Source: Lycium barbarum
Taxonomy: Eukaryota > Streptophyta > Magnoliopsida > Solanales > Solanaceae
NCBI RefSeq assembly: GCF_019175385.1
Contig: NC_083346.1
Coordinates: forward strand, 61,905,821-61,969,820
Direction of reading: 5' to 3'
DNA length: 64,000 bases
Shown here: positions 11,356 through 23,100 of the stretch, piece after piece
Layout of the letters: every line of letters begins with the position of its first letter
How positions within the stretch are numbered: position 1 is the stretch's first letter
Translations under genes and position numbers: made by a program
Notes under the pieces: model-generated
Databases searched by the model: none
The model's input: only the letters and a program-made list of their open reading frames with translations
Told to the model about the DNA's origin: nothing

Positions 11356-11690
11356 TTATCGATTTTCTCTCGGGACGTATATGCATTGATAGATCCAGGC
11401 TCCACCTTATCATATATATCTCCCTTTGTTGCTGGTAGAATCGGAATAGAACCTGAGTTGATAGAACCATTTGAGGTAGCTACACCGATAGGAGATTCTG
11501 TTATAGCAAAGCAAGTATATAGAAATTATTCGGTGATTATATATAGTCGTCATGCTGTGACAGATCTGATAGAGTTAGATACGACGGAGTTTGATGTTAT
11601 ATGGGTATGGATTGGTTAGCTTCTTGTTATGCTAACGTTGATTGTAGAGAAAAGATAGTCCGATTTTAGTTCCCAGGGGAGCCGGTTATA
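11356..11690 (+). pseudogene. Protease fragment of Tekay element A
   Basis: The frame reads IFSRDVYALIDPGSTLSYISPF...FEVATPIGDSVIAKQVYRNYSV, the aspartic protease that cuts the polyprotein, matching element B's protease. The active-site triad is Asp-Pro-Gly rather than the usual Asp-Ser/Thr-Gly, as in B. Gag is missing because element G abuts at 11355. A frameshift falls after about 11610 (DVIWVWIG then LASCYANVD) and a stop at about 11668. Confidence 0.8.
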
Positions 11691-11696
11691 GAGTGG

Positions 11697-13234
11697 ATGG
11701 GGAATACAGCATCGCCGAGGGGTAAGTTTATTTCATACCTCGAGGCAAGGAAGATGGTTAGAAAGGGTTATATTTATCATCTGGTTCGTGTGCATGACCT
11801 GAAAGCAGAGGTACCGACTCTTCAGTCAGTCCCGATAGTTAATGAATTTCCAGATGTATTCCCAGAAGAACTTCCAGGTCTTCCTCCTGAGCGGGAGATA
11901 GAGTTTACTATAGATGTATTGCCAGATACTCAGCCCATATCTATTCCTCCTTATAGAATGGCACCTGCAGAGCTGAAGGAGTTAAAGGAGCAACTGAGCG
12001 ACTTATTAGAAAAGGGTTTCATCAGGCCCAGCACATCACCTTGGGGAGCACTGGTACTGTTTGTGAGAAAGAAGGATGGGTCTCTGCGGATGTGTATTGA
12101 TTATAGGCAGCTGAATAAAGTAACAATAAAGAATAGATATCCCCTCCCCAGGATTGATGATTTATTTGACCAGTTGCAGGGTGCTAAATGCTTTTCGAAG
12201 ATAGACTTACGGTCAGGCTATCATCAGGTGCGGGTGAAGGAGGCAGATATTCGGAAGACTACATTCAGGACCCGATACGGGCATTATGTGTTTAGAGTGA
12301 TGTCTTTTGGGCTGACCAATGCTCCAGCAGTATTTATGGATTTAATGAACCGAGTGTTCAAACCATTCGTAGATATGTTCGTAATTGTGTTTATCGATGA
12401 TATTCTGGTCTATTCACATTCAGAAGAGGAGCATGCAGATCATTTGAGGACGGTACTTAGGGTGCTCCAACACCAGAAGTTGTATGCTAAGTTCTCTAAA
12501 TGCGAATTCTGGTTGACTTCAGTAGCATTCTTGGGGTATATTGTTGGAGCTGATGGTATTCGGGTAGATACACAGAAAATCGAGGCTGTAAAGACTTGGC
12601 CTAGACCTACGATACCTACTGAGGTACGCAGTTTTCTGGGGCTAGCAGGATATTACAGGAGATTTGTAGAAAAGTTTGCCTTAATTTCAGCGCCTTTAAC
12701 AAGGCTAACTCAGAAGGCAGCTAAGTTCCAGTGGACTGATGCATGTGAGCATGCATCAGCTTCCAGTTGTTGAAAGACAAGCTGACTACGGCTCCAGTCT
12801 TAACTCTTCCTGAGGGACCAGATGGCTATGTTATTTATTGTGATGCTTCAGGGGTTGGTTTAGGCTGTGTATTGATGCAGCATGGCAGGGTTATAGCCTA
12901 TGCCTCCCGGCAGCTCAGAAAACACGAAAGGAATTATCCTACTCACGATCTGGAGTTAGCAGCGGTAATTCATGCCTTGAAGATATGGAGGCATTACTTA
13001 TATGGTGTTCATGTTGATGTTTATACGGATCACAAGAGTCTCCAATATATCTTTAAGCAGAAAGAGCTGAATTTGCGACAGAGGCGGTGGTTAGAGTTAT
13101 TAAAGGATTATAATGTTGATATCCTATACCATCCAGGGAAAGCAGATGTTGTAGCAGATGCTCTTAGCCGTAAATCTATAGGCAGCTTGACAGATGTGCA
13201 ACCAGAAAAGAAGGTGATAGTTCGTGAGATTTAA
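11697..13234 (+). pseudogene. Reverse transcriptase-RNase H of Tekay element A (two frames)
   Basis: The frame 11697-12773 has the linker [25 protein letters not shown] block and all reverse transcriptase motifs ([42 protein letters not shown]), ending in the connection domain [14 protein letters not shown] small insertion near 12750 (the ATGCATGTGAGCATGCATC duplication) shifts the frame. RNase H continues in 12767-13234 with CDASGVGLG, the [18 protein letters not shown] block and YTDHKSL. A stop (CGA to TAA-type change) ends it at 13232. It retains every visible catalytic residue, so decay is fairly recent. Confidence 0.87.
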
Positions 13235-14787
13235 CGACTAGCTAACCTTGGAGTCCGTTTGGCTAATTCTGGAGATGGTGGAGTTTCTATTAGAGAAGTT
13301 GCTGAATCCTCTATCATAGAAGAGGTAAAGAGGCACTAGTACGAGGACGCTGTTCTGGCACGATATAGAGATACAGCTCTTCAAAAGGAGAAGACCCCAT
13401 TCGAGGTTACACCTGACGGAGTATTACGATATGGAGGCAGATTATGTGTACCTCTGAGGTTACAGGGCTACGACAACAGGTTATGGAAGAGGCACACTAT
13501 GCCCGTTATTCTGTTCATCCAGGGTCAACGAAGATGTATCATGACCTCAGATGTTTATATTGGTGGGATGGCATGAAGAAGGACATAGCAGAGTTTATTG
13601 CTCAGTGCCTGAATTGTCAACAGGTTAAGGTCGAGCATCAGAAGCCTGGTGGATTATTACAGGAGATAGAGATCCCAACCTGGAAATGGGAAGTAATTAA
13701 TATGGACTTCATTACAGGTTTACCTCGCACTCCACGGAAGTATGACTCTATATGGGTTATTGTGGATAGGTTGACAAAATCAGCCCATTTTCTTCCAGTC
13801 AGGACTACTTATTCAGTTGAGGACTATGCAAGGTTATATATCAGGGAGATAGTGAGACTCCATGGGATTCCCATATCTATTATCTCAGACAGGGGAGCTC
13901 AGTTTACATCTAACTTCTGGAGATCATTCCAGAAGGGATTGGGGACACAGGTGAGTCTTAGCACAGTATTTCACCCTCAAACTGACAGACAGGCCGAGCG
14001 TACTATTCAGATGCTAGAAGATATGTTGCGGGCCTGTATTATTGATTTCAGAGGTAGCTGGGACGATCATTTTCCACTTATCGAGTTTGCTTATAAAAAT
14101 AGCTACCATTCTAGTATCCAGATGACACCATATGAGGCCTTATATGGGAGGAAGTGCAGGTCACCTATTAGTTGGTTCGATGTTGGTGAGACTAAATTGA
14201 TAGACCCAGACATGATTCCGCAAGCTATTGATAAGGTGAAGTTTATTCAGGAGAGGTTATTAGCAGCCCAGAGTCGACAGAAGTCAATATGCAGATAACC
14301 GACGTCGACACTTAGAGTTTCAGATCGGTGATTGGGTGTTCTTGAAAGTGTCGCCCATGAAGGGTGTGATGAGATTCGGCAAGAAAGGGAAGCTTAGCCC
14401 GAGGTACATTGGGCCTTATCAGGATATTCGTAGGGTAGGCAAGGTTGCCTATGAGTTGGACCTACCATCTGATTTGGAAGAAGTACATCCAGTCTTTCAT
14501 GTGTCAATGCTTCGCAAATGTATTGGTGACCCTTCTAGAGTATTCCCCATGGATGATGTCCATGTGACAGAAGAGCTGTCCGACGAGGAGAACCCTCTAT
14601 AGCTATACTTGATCGGCAAGTTAGAAGATTGCGTACTAAGGATGTGGCTTCCGTCAAAGTATTATGGCGAAATAATAATAGAGAAGAGATGACCTGGGAA
14701 GCCGAAGATGAGATGAAGGATAAGTATCCTTACTTGTTCCCTACGCCTGCAGGTACTTTAAATTCCTCACTTGATTATATTGATTGG
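13235..14787 (+). pseudogene. Integrase and chromodomain of Tekay element A, broken
   Basis: After the stop, a spacer is readable (RLANLGVRLANSG...) with another stop at about 13338 and a frameshift near 13450. The frame 13444-14298 holds the zinc finger (SVHPGSTKMYHDL ... CLNCQQVK), core aspartates (NMDF, SDRGAQF) and the glutamate in RQAERTIQ. A one-base insertion near 14287 moves the GPY/F module into 14336-14602, and a further shift near 14600 leaves the chromodomain (SVKVLWRNNNREEMTWEAED) at about 14605-14740. Compared with element 1 the zinc finger is complete. At least four lesions make it non-functional. Confidence 0.85.
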
Positions 14788-14883
14788 TAGATGAGACTAC
14801 ATATTATAGCAATAAAGGAGACTTCCCCGAAATTTTTATAAGACCATATAGGACCAGTTTAACATTCGAGGACGAATGTTCTA

Positions 14884-14896
14884 AAGGGGGGAAGGA
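14884..14896 (+). other. Polypurine tract, element A
   Basis: AAAGGGGGGAAGGA-type purine run directly before TGTTATATCCCG, following the conserved CATTCGAGGACGAATGTTCT block found before the tract in several elements here. Confidence 0.9.
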
Positions 14897-16589
14897 TGTT
14901 ATATCCCGTATTTTTGTACATTGGATTATTCGTGAGCTAATCGACATAAATTCAAGGATAGGATTATTTTTTGGGATATGAGACAAGGACTTTTAATCCC
15001 GATTTTTAATATGGCACGACTTGCTTGTAAATTTCAATTAGTGTAGGAATATTAGTGGAGATTAGGGATTAATTAACCATGATCAGATTATTAATTGGGG
15101 ATTAGTGATTAATTAAGGGTTAATTAGCCTAATTAAGATTAATTAAGTTATCAATGCACTAAATGGACCCCACTACAACATGGCCAAATCTGATTGGTCC
15201 ATGCCATAGTGGGGCACGTGTCAACCTAAGGGGCAGCATATAAGACCATACTTGATGAATAATTCATAAGTCACACATTTCATTTCCAACTTCAACAAAA
15301 ATTGAATTAGAGAGAGAAGCTTATGGCCATGGCAGCTCGCGGCCATGGCTGTTCATGAAGTAGTTCATGATTTTGATAGAAAAAATTTAGTTTCTAAGGT
15401 GTTCCAACATTCAAAGGTGGTTAGCAACGTGAATTTAATCCTTGGGGCAGCAAGAACACTTGCGATTTTAATCCATAAATTCCAGCAACGTTAAGGGGCC
15501 AAGCTTGCTAAGGTAAGGTTTAATTCTCTCCTACATGTTTTAGAGATGGTTTGGTCTTTGTATAAATTGGTGGATGTGGAATTGGATGCAAGGAATTGTG
15601 TATGTTGATGTTAAGGTTCTGTTTGGGCCGTATTGGGACTGTTCTGACCTAATAATGGTGGATTAATTTTGATTAGTGTTGTTGTTATTGTTTTCATTGA
15701 TTATATGATGAAAGTGAAGGAATTTGATAGTTAAAGTTATAGTTGTATTGTATTGAGAACGATCTGGTTCTGGTTGTGTTGTTGTTCTTGTTGAATTGGA
15801 GGACTAAGTGTAGTAAGATTATGCATTGCGTTGTTGTAATTGTTGGACTATTATAAGGTCATTTCGATGAAGTGTTGTGACTATAGATTATTAGGAGTAA
15901 TTTGAAAATGTCGTAGTCGTTATGTTGACGATTATCGAATGTTGTAATGTGTGGGCTGATTTGAAATGGTGTGGGCTGTTTGGGGTATCCTTGGATCTTG
16001 TTTTGACTAGTTTTGATGCGATAACTTAGACGTGCCATTGTTGATGCTATTTTGGTTGTTGTGTAGTTGGCTTAGATGTGAGGAGAGTGAGCGACATAGG
16101 GGAAGTGCTGCCCAATTGTCTAGAAATAAGCTACTAACGTTGAAGTACGTTTTATGCCTTTCCGTAGCTTAACCATAGTCTTGACGTTTCAATATAGGTT
16201 GAGATACTTTGGGCAGCGTATACATATCAAGTCACGGATTAAGCGCCAAAGGTATGTAAAGCTAACCCTTCTTTCTTTTTGGCATGATCTTTATGAAACA
16301 AATAGACGACGAGCATATGACTTCAAAGAAACTCCTATTCTTAGAGACACTAGGATGGCTAATGTTCTTGATATCCAGAACCTATTTCACATTATCTTGA
16401 TACGTGTCTATGATTCTTGAAGTTCTATTTGATATAATCCATAGTGACATTCGAGGGGTACTTGATATGATTATTATCTTTGATGCTCAAGTATTAGTTC
16501 CTTCTACCTATTCGATTGAGTCTCAGAGGATGATTTAGTTTGTATATGGTTGCTCACTACTCTGCTCGTGCATGCTGTTAATATATCTT

Positions 16590-16745
16590 TCCCCGAGTCC
16601 CAGGCCGGGTATGTTTTCGTGCATAGTTTCACTGCATTGTTCACCGAGTCCCTCACTAGAGGGTCGGGTACGATATATATATATGGCGCTGAGTATGGCA
16701 TATGATGACTTATTCACCGAGTCCCATAATGGGCCGGATATGGTA
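16590..16745 (+). repeat. GC-rich hairpin repeats in LTR A
   Basis: Three spaced units each begin GAGTCCC and end in GGGCCGG or GGTCGGG. Two form clean stems: CCCTC-ACTA-GAGGG and CCCAT-A-ATGGG. Matching units occur at 1-280 and, inverted, at 36310-36510. Confidence 0.75.
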
Positions 16746-16875
16746 TATGATATAGACATGCATGATTTTCATATCGTAAGGCACACCGCATTGGTATCTT
16801 TGATTATCATACTTGCCTCCTGTAATCATTTATGCAGTTGTGATTTTCCTTATTGCATTACATGGTTTATATACT

Positions 16876-16936
16876 CAGTACATATTCCGTACTGACCCCC
16901 TTTCTTCGGGGGGCTGCGTTTCATGCCCGCAGGTAC
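16876..16936 (+). other. Twin hairpin motif in LTR A
   Basis: CAGTAC-N7-GTACTG followed by CCCCC-TTTCTTC-GGGGG, then TTCATGCCCGCAGGTAC. This is the best-formed copy of the motif in the window. Confidence 0.65.
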
Positions 16937-17642
16937 AGATACTCGATTTGGTGATCCTCCAGCTTAGGACTTCTACTCAGCTATTTGGCGAGCTCCATTG
17001 TTTCAGAGCCTAGATATTTTGGTACAGATCTTCTATAAAGACTTATATATATATATCCAGGGGTACGGCGGGGCCCTGTCCCGTCATATTTCACTCTTGT
17101 ACTCTTAGAGGTCTGTAGACATGTGTGGGTTGTATATAAGTTTTGGTCAGCTGTGTCTATCTGGTTTGCTTTGGATATCCCCGTGTACAGTGGCAGCCTT
17201 GTCGGCTTGCGTATCGTGTTATTGTTATGCTTTGTGTCACGACCCAGCTAGGGGCCGCGATGGGTACCTAGGGCTAACCACCGAGCACCGCTTGTTCTAC
17301 TACTCATCATGCTCATTAACTACTCTTTTATCGATTTTATATTCAAATCATAAGAAAGTCATCTTTCATTTGTGAACATAAATAGTTTCATATACATAAG
17401 CCTTTAGGGATAACAAAATAATATATATAATTATACCGTATTGACCCTGTCAAACCACACAACCCACACTGTGTATCTACGAGCCTCTACTGGAGCACAA
17501 AACGCATAGACGGGACAGGATCCCGTCGAGCCTAACATATACAAATATACACAAAAGAATAATCAAGCACCTCCGGAACAAAGGAGTGCTTTCAATCGGC
17601 TGACAGCTACTACGAATCTGGGTCGAGCTCTCCTCCCTGTCT

Positions 17643-17703
17643 ACCTGTGGGCATGAACACAACGTCCAAAGAAAACGGACGTCAGTACGAATATTGTACT
17701 GAG
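17643..17703 (-). other. Twin hairpin motif in LTR B
   Basis: On the minus strand: CAGTAC-N7-GTACTG, then CGTCC-GTTTTCTTT-GGACG, then TTCATGCCCACAGGT. The second stem differs from LTR A in both strands, so pairing is preserved. Confidence 0.65.
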
Positions 17704-17924
17704 TATGTAAGGCAAGAGTGGAATAAATATAATTGGAGGATCATGAGCCATAAGAGATATAACCTGCAAGAGTGTCATAAGCTAATACATTTTGTACATA
17801 TATCATATTTCACATAATCATGGTACAGATGTCCTCACATCACATATTTCGTCACATCACATATCTCGTCACATCACATATCTCGTCCTTATCCCGCATC
17901 CGGATAACCATCATATGCCGCCCA

Positions 17925-18065
17925 CTAGTGGTGATCATGTCCGGCCCTTTAGGCTTGGTGTAACATCGCAGCCCGCCTTAGCGGTGACATACCCGACCAT
18001 CTAGGCACGGTGGAACCATATGCAGCCCGCCTTAGCGGTGACATGCCCGGCCATTCTGGGGCGGT
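17925..18065 (-). repeat. GC-rich repeats in LTR B
   Basis: Three imperfect units of about 55 bp are built around CAGCCCGCCTTAGCGGTGAC and CCCGGCC. They lie in the same place relative to the twin hairpin as the unrelated arrays of the other LTR families. An inverted copy is at 26715-26880. Confidence 0.7.
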
Positions 18066-19379
18066 GGAATTTCATCATCACATAATCAATCATTACCCAT
18101 CACTATTGCACATTTCATGAACATATCACAATCTTATCATAGCTTGGCGAGTTCATACATAACATAGGCATATTATAAGCTAGCATTATTGATCATCTTA
18201 TAAACATATCATGACTTAACACCATTTCACATTTAGTTTTAGGAGCATACATTAGACTTTGAAGACAACCATGGCTATGTCGGGGTGACGGAAGGTCGTA
18301 AACCCCCGATTATATTATGAACATTTATGAGTACTTTGCCTCACCTTGAAGGAAATAGCACATAAGGTGAGTGTTAACAAGAATGACATCATCAGCGTTA
18401 TGGGATCATCATATCATGAACTATCGAATCTCTATATTTTAACTCATTATCATCATTATCATGCTCATATGTAATTTGGTATATTTATAGACTCATAAAC
18501 TCCATCATATAGGAGAATCATGGAAAGCTTGAAAGATTCATGCCTTTGAAAGAAGGGATAAACCTTACATTCTTATGTCGTTTACTTAGCCTAGCGTTCG
18601 CTTGTTCTCCTTCAATGTCACGTTCCACCTTCAAGAGAATTCGTGCCAACGTTAGTTAATTCGACTATAAGGACGCGCTACTATTTCTAGGGAAAATTGG
18701 ACAGCGCTTCCTTTGTTTATACTACTTTTTCCATATTCTACATCAACTCCCACATGTTCACAACAACATTCACAATATCGCAATCAACAATCATCATTCA
18801 TATACATTGACCACAATCCATCATTTCTCTTCAATTCCTCCACATTTATGGTTATAGCTTACTATCGTGTTTCCTCATATATAATACTTGTTTCATGGTC
18901 TAAATGTCATCTATAACGCATTCATAATCACAACACCCCAACATTAATAATTCAACCCAACTACCATCCAACCATGACACTATTCACTCATGAATGACCC
19001 ATTTCCTATGTCTTTTTACAATTCAAGTATCTTAGCCTTCCAATACCTTAAACAACATGGTTTAGTCATGAAACTTACCTTAGATGATGGTTGAACAAGC
19101 CTTGGATGGAATTACTCCTCTAGCATTAAAACCCTACTTCACTTCCTTTGGGTTTTCTTGAGAGAGATAAACTTTAGCTAGGTTTCATACACTTTATTTC
19201 ATGGATTTGGTGTTATTGATCATGGATTTCCTTTGGTTTTCTTGTGATGAAGAGTAGAGAGCATTCTAAAGGTTTCTAGAGAGAAATATCGTGGAAATGA
19301 AATGAATTGAATGAGCTTAGGTCTCCTTTTAATGATTTAAAATCTAATCCGGAATGAACAGTAGTTGAAGTGTACAGTG

Positions 19380-19650
19380 ATCGTAAATCCAGTTTACGGT
19401 CCATATTCCAGTTTACGGCATATCGTGGTCGTATTTAAGCATATCAAAACCAGAAAGGTATGCTGAGGATCATGGTGATTTACGATCACAATTTACGGGC
19501 CGTATTTCAATTTACGGTTCGTATTCCAAGTCGTATTTAACCATTTAAACATTTGACAGAAAGTTGAAGTTTCGTGAGTTGAAATACGACATGTTGGTTT
19601 ACGGGGTCGTATACCACTTTACGGTCCGTATTTCACTTTACGGTTGACTG
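19380..19650 (-). repeat. ACGGNCCGT-rich module in LTR B
   Basis: Degenerate copies of TTTACGGTCCGTA-type palindromes with linkers that match, in antisense, those of the 93-bp repeats at 9690-10145 and 41430-41815 (for example CGTATTTAAGCATATCAAAA against CGTATTTAGTGATGCCCAAA). Confidence 0.75.
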
Positions 19651-19851
19651 GGCCAAAGTGCAAATCTGCAACTTTCAAGTCTTCAGAACCTATAATTAGT
19701 CATTGTGGAGCATACCTTATCCCTTATTCCCATTGCCTTTGAAATCTTACTTAGGGTCGTCAAACGTCATTCCCTTCTGATTAAAACACCATATACCCGT
19801 ATTCTTCATTAGTCTATTCGTGGTGCGTTCATAGGGAAATTCGGTGTAACA

Positions 19852-19866
19852 CTCTTCCCCCCTTTT
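19852..19866 (-). other. Polypurine tract, element B
   Basis: Plus-strand CTCTTCCCCCCTTTT is a purine run on the minus strand, abutting the LTR start. The conserved CATCCGTCCTCGAATGTTAA block follows it. Confidence 0.85.
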
Positions 19867-20052
19867 GAAACATCCGTCCTCGAATGTTAAACACTCGGGA
19901 TTCTATGAAAATTTCGCCAGAGTTTCCCCTGTAATACGGCACTACCACCTGTCACAACAACCCATAATATCCTTGCCTCACAGGGCCATAACACAATATC
20001 AAAATATCTATGGCCACACACGACCAAAAGCATAAAAGTAAGCATACATACC

Positions 20053-21548
20053 TTAAAATCTCGGCGTTTCATCATAAACCTCTTCTGGAGACTGAAATAA
20101 TTGCGGATATTTGGCTTTCATATTCTCTTCCGCTTCCCAAGTCATTTCTTCCCGGTTATTGTTTCGCCACAAGACTTTAACTGAAGCTACATCTTTATTT
20201 CGAAGTCTTCATACCTGCCTGTCTAGAATAGCAATAGGTACTTCTTCATAGGTTAGCTTTTCTGTCACTTGCACATCGTCTATCGGGACAATCTTTGTGG
20301 GATCTCCAACACACTTGCGGAGCATCGAAATGTGAAAAACTGGATGGACTAATTCAAGCTCTGAGGGTAAGTCCAATTCATAGGCGACATGACCCACCTT
20401 GCGGGTAATTCTATAGGGTCCAATGTACCTAGTACTTAGCTTCCCTTTCTTACCAAATCTCATCACCCCTTTCATCGGCGATACTTTCAAAAATACCCAA
20501 TCATCAACTTGAAATTCCAAGTCTCGTCGGCGATTGTCTGCATAAGACTTTTGGTGACTTTGGGCTGTCAACAATTGATTTCGGATCACCTTAACTTTTT
20601 CCATCGCCTGCTGAATCAATTCGGGGCCTACTAGCTGTACTTCCCCTATTTCGAACCATCCAATTGGGGATCTACATTTTTTTCCATACAAAGCTTCATA
20701 AGGAGCCATTTGAATGCTGGAATGATAGCTATTGTTATACGCAAATTCGATTAACGGTAAATGATCATCCCAACTTCTACCGAAATCCAGCACACATGCT
20801 CGTAGCATATCTTCCAGGGTCTGAATAGTACGCTCGGCTTGTCCATCGGTCTGTGGATGGAATGCCGTGCTAAGCTTCACTTGAGTGCCTAGACTTTCTT
20901 AGAAGGACTTCCAGAACTTGGCTGTAAACTGTGCTCCTCTATATGTAATAATAGATATTGGAATACCATGAAGTCGCACAATTTCTTTGAGATATAACCT
21001 CGCATAGTCTTATGCTGAGTATGTGGTTCTAACTGGAAGAAAATGGGCCGCTTTTGTCAATCTGTCGATGATCACCCATATAGAATCATACTTGCCACGG
21101 GAACGAGGTAACCCCACAATAAAATCCATGTTGATCACTTCCCATTTCCAAGTAGGGATTTCCATTGCTTGCAATAAGCCTCTTGGCTTCTGATGTTCAA
21201 CTTTTACCTGTTGGCAATTTGGACACTGTGCTACAAATTCCGCTATATCTCTCTTCATTCCATCCCACCAATACATCATCTTGAGATCATGATACATTTT
21301 GGTTGCACCTGGGTGAATAGAATATCAAAAACAAATGTGCTTCTTCTAGAATTCATTACTCCGAATGAAGACTTCTCTTTTCCATAAGATGTGTCTCTGT
21401 AACGACATAATTGAGGATCTTCATATTGCCGTTCTTTCACTTCCATGTCCAAGGACGAAATCGTGGGATCATTGATACTAATCCCCACATTGCCCGAATC
21501 TATTACACGTACTCCAAGATTAGCTAGTTGGTGGAGCTTATGAACCAT
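20053..21548 (-). pseudogene. Integrase and chromodomain of element B, broken
   Basis: Fragments in order on the minus strand: spacer after RNase H (21548-21276), zinc finger and core start (21297-21010: CPNCQQVK, NMDFIVGLP), a gap, then 20880-20209 (TAFHPQTDGQAERTIQ, GPYRIT module) and the chromodomain to 20053. In the gap the second catalytic aspartate is replaced: the block reads IITYRGAQF where relatives read IISDRGAQF. A TGA interrupts the chromodomain start (DRQV-stop-RLRNKDVASVKVLW). Further stops lie near 21010 and 20900. Insertion activity is certainly lost. Confidence 0.85.
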
Positions 21549-21557
21549 CTCTTTCTT

Positions 21558-22973
21558 CTACGGAGGGACTTCACATAAACTGTCCATTGATCGGCAGCTG
21601 AGCGCATCGGCTACTACATTTGCTTTTCCGGGGTGGTACAAAATGTTCACCTTATAATTCTTTAACAATTCTAACCACCGCCTCTGCCGCAGGTTCAACT
21701 CCTTTTGCTTGAATATGTATTGAAGACTTTTGTGATCTGTATACATATCAACATGCACACCATACAAATAATGCCTCCATATTTTTAAGGCATGAATAAC
21801 CGCAGCCAATTCGAGATCATGAGTTGGATAATTCTTTTCATGCTTCCGTAATTGTCTCGAAGCATATGCAATAACTTTACCATACTGCATCAATACGCAT
21901 CCTAATCCGACACTGGAAGCGTCGCCATCTGGCCCTTCCGGAAGTGTCAAGACCGGAGCTGAGGTCAATCTGCCTTTCAACTCTTGGAAGCTACGTTCAC
22001 AAGCATCATTCCACTGAAATTTGGCTGACTTCTAGGTTAGCTTCGTCAATGGCGCTGAAATAGATGAGAAGCCCTCTACGAATCTTCTATAATAGCCTGC
22101 CAAACCCAGAAAACTACGAACTTCTGTAGGCGACGTAGGCCTTGGCCAAGTCTTCGCAGCCTCGATTTTTTGAGTGTCAACTCGAATGTCATTATCTGAA
22201 ATAACATGGCCCAGAAATGTCACAGAATTTAGCCAAAACTCGCACTTGGAAAATTTTGCATACAATTCTCGGGCTCGAAGAATGCTAAGAACAATTCGCA
22301 AATGATCTGCATGTTCTGATTCCGTGCGAGAATACACCAGAATATCATCAATAAATACTATCACGAATAAGTCCAAGAGAGGCCTGAATACATTGTTCAT
22401 CAAATTCATAAACACGGCCGGAGCGTTAGTCAATCCAAATGACATCACCCGGAATTTATAATGGCCATATCTCGTTCTGAAAGCCTTTTTGGGAATATCC
22501 GCTTCTCTGACTCTCACTTGATGGTAACCCGACCTCAAATCTATTTTTGAAAACCATTTGGCGCCTTGCAGTTGATCGAATAAGTCATCAATCCTTGGAA
22601 GAGGATATTTGTTCTTTATTGTCACTTTGTTCAATTGCCTGTAGTCAATACACATTCGTAGAGATCCGTCTTTCTTTCTCACAAACAAGACTGGTGCTCC
22701 CCACGGTGATGAACTGGGCCTAATAAACCCCTTTTCAAGAAAATCTTTCAACTGCGCCTTTAACTCCTTCAATTCCGCCGGAGCCATTCGGTACAGAGGA
22801 ATAGAAATAGGCTTGGTGTCCGGCAACACATCAATGACGAAGTCAGTCTCTCTTTCTGGAGGAAGACCAGGAAGTTCGTCTGGAAACACAGCCGGGAATT
22901 CATTCACTACCGGAATGAATTCGAAAGTTAGTGACTTTGCCTCGGTGTCATGAACCCGAACTAGATGCATCAT
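21558..22973 (-). pseudogene. Reverse transcriptase-RNase H of element B, broken
   Basis: 22973-22032 holds the linker ([25 protein letters not shown]) and a full reverse transcriptase with [38 protein letters not shown] and FIDD. A stop near 22033 separates the connection domain from RNase H (21980-21558), which has lost a few residues before DASSVGLG (relatives read [14 protein letters not shown]) but keeps YTDHKSL and [14 protein letters not shown]. It is minus strand, downstream of B's gag/protease and upstream of integrase, in normal gag-pol order. Confidence 0.87.
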
Positions 22974-23100
22974 AAATATAGCCTTTGGCTATCATCTTTC
23001 TTGCCTTAAGGTAGGAAATAAACCTACCCTTTGGAGATGCTGCATTACCCCTCCATTCAAGCACGGGCTCTCCCAGAAATTGGAATCAAACCACTTTCAA

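Larger units (their letters stand above)
14897..17234 (+). mobile_element. 3' LTR of Tekay element A, truncated by element B
   Basis: It starts TGTTATATCCCGTATTTTTG. In order it holds an AAGGTAAGG splice-donor-like site (about 15510), GC-rich hairpin repeats (16590-16740), the twin hairpin (16876-16936) and the CCTTGTCGGCTTGC block. It stops at TTATGCTTTG, where B's LTR begins. A near-identical but deleted copy lies at 28700-29897 plus 35300-35348. Confidence 0.85.
17235..19851 (-). mobile_element. 3' LTR of Tekay element B
   Basis: On the minus strand it starts TGTTACACCGAATTTCC and ends GGGTCGTGACA, 2617 bp. It contains the ACGGNCCGT module (19380-19650), GC-rich repeats with CAGCCCGCCTTAGCGGTGAC (17925-18065) and the twin hairpin (17643-17703). 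The five bases before it are CTTTG. The matching duplicate cannot be read on the other side because that LTR is replaced. Confidence 0.85.

Noticed and set aside
16154..16420. 88-codon frame in LTR A
   Set aside because: It is destroyed in the second copy by element C's insertion and matches no family; the region is LTR in all copies.
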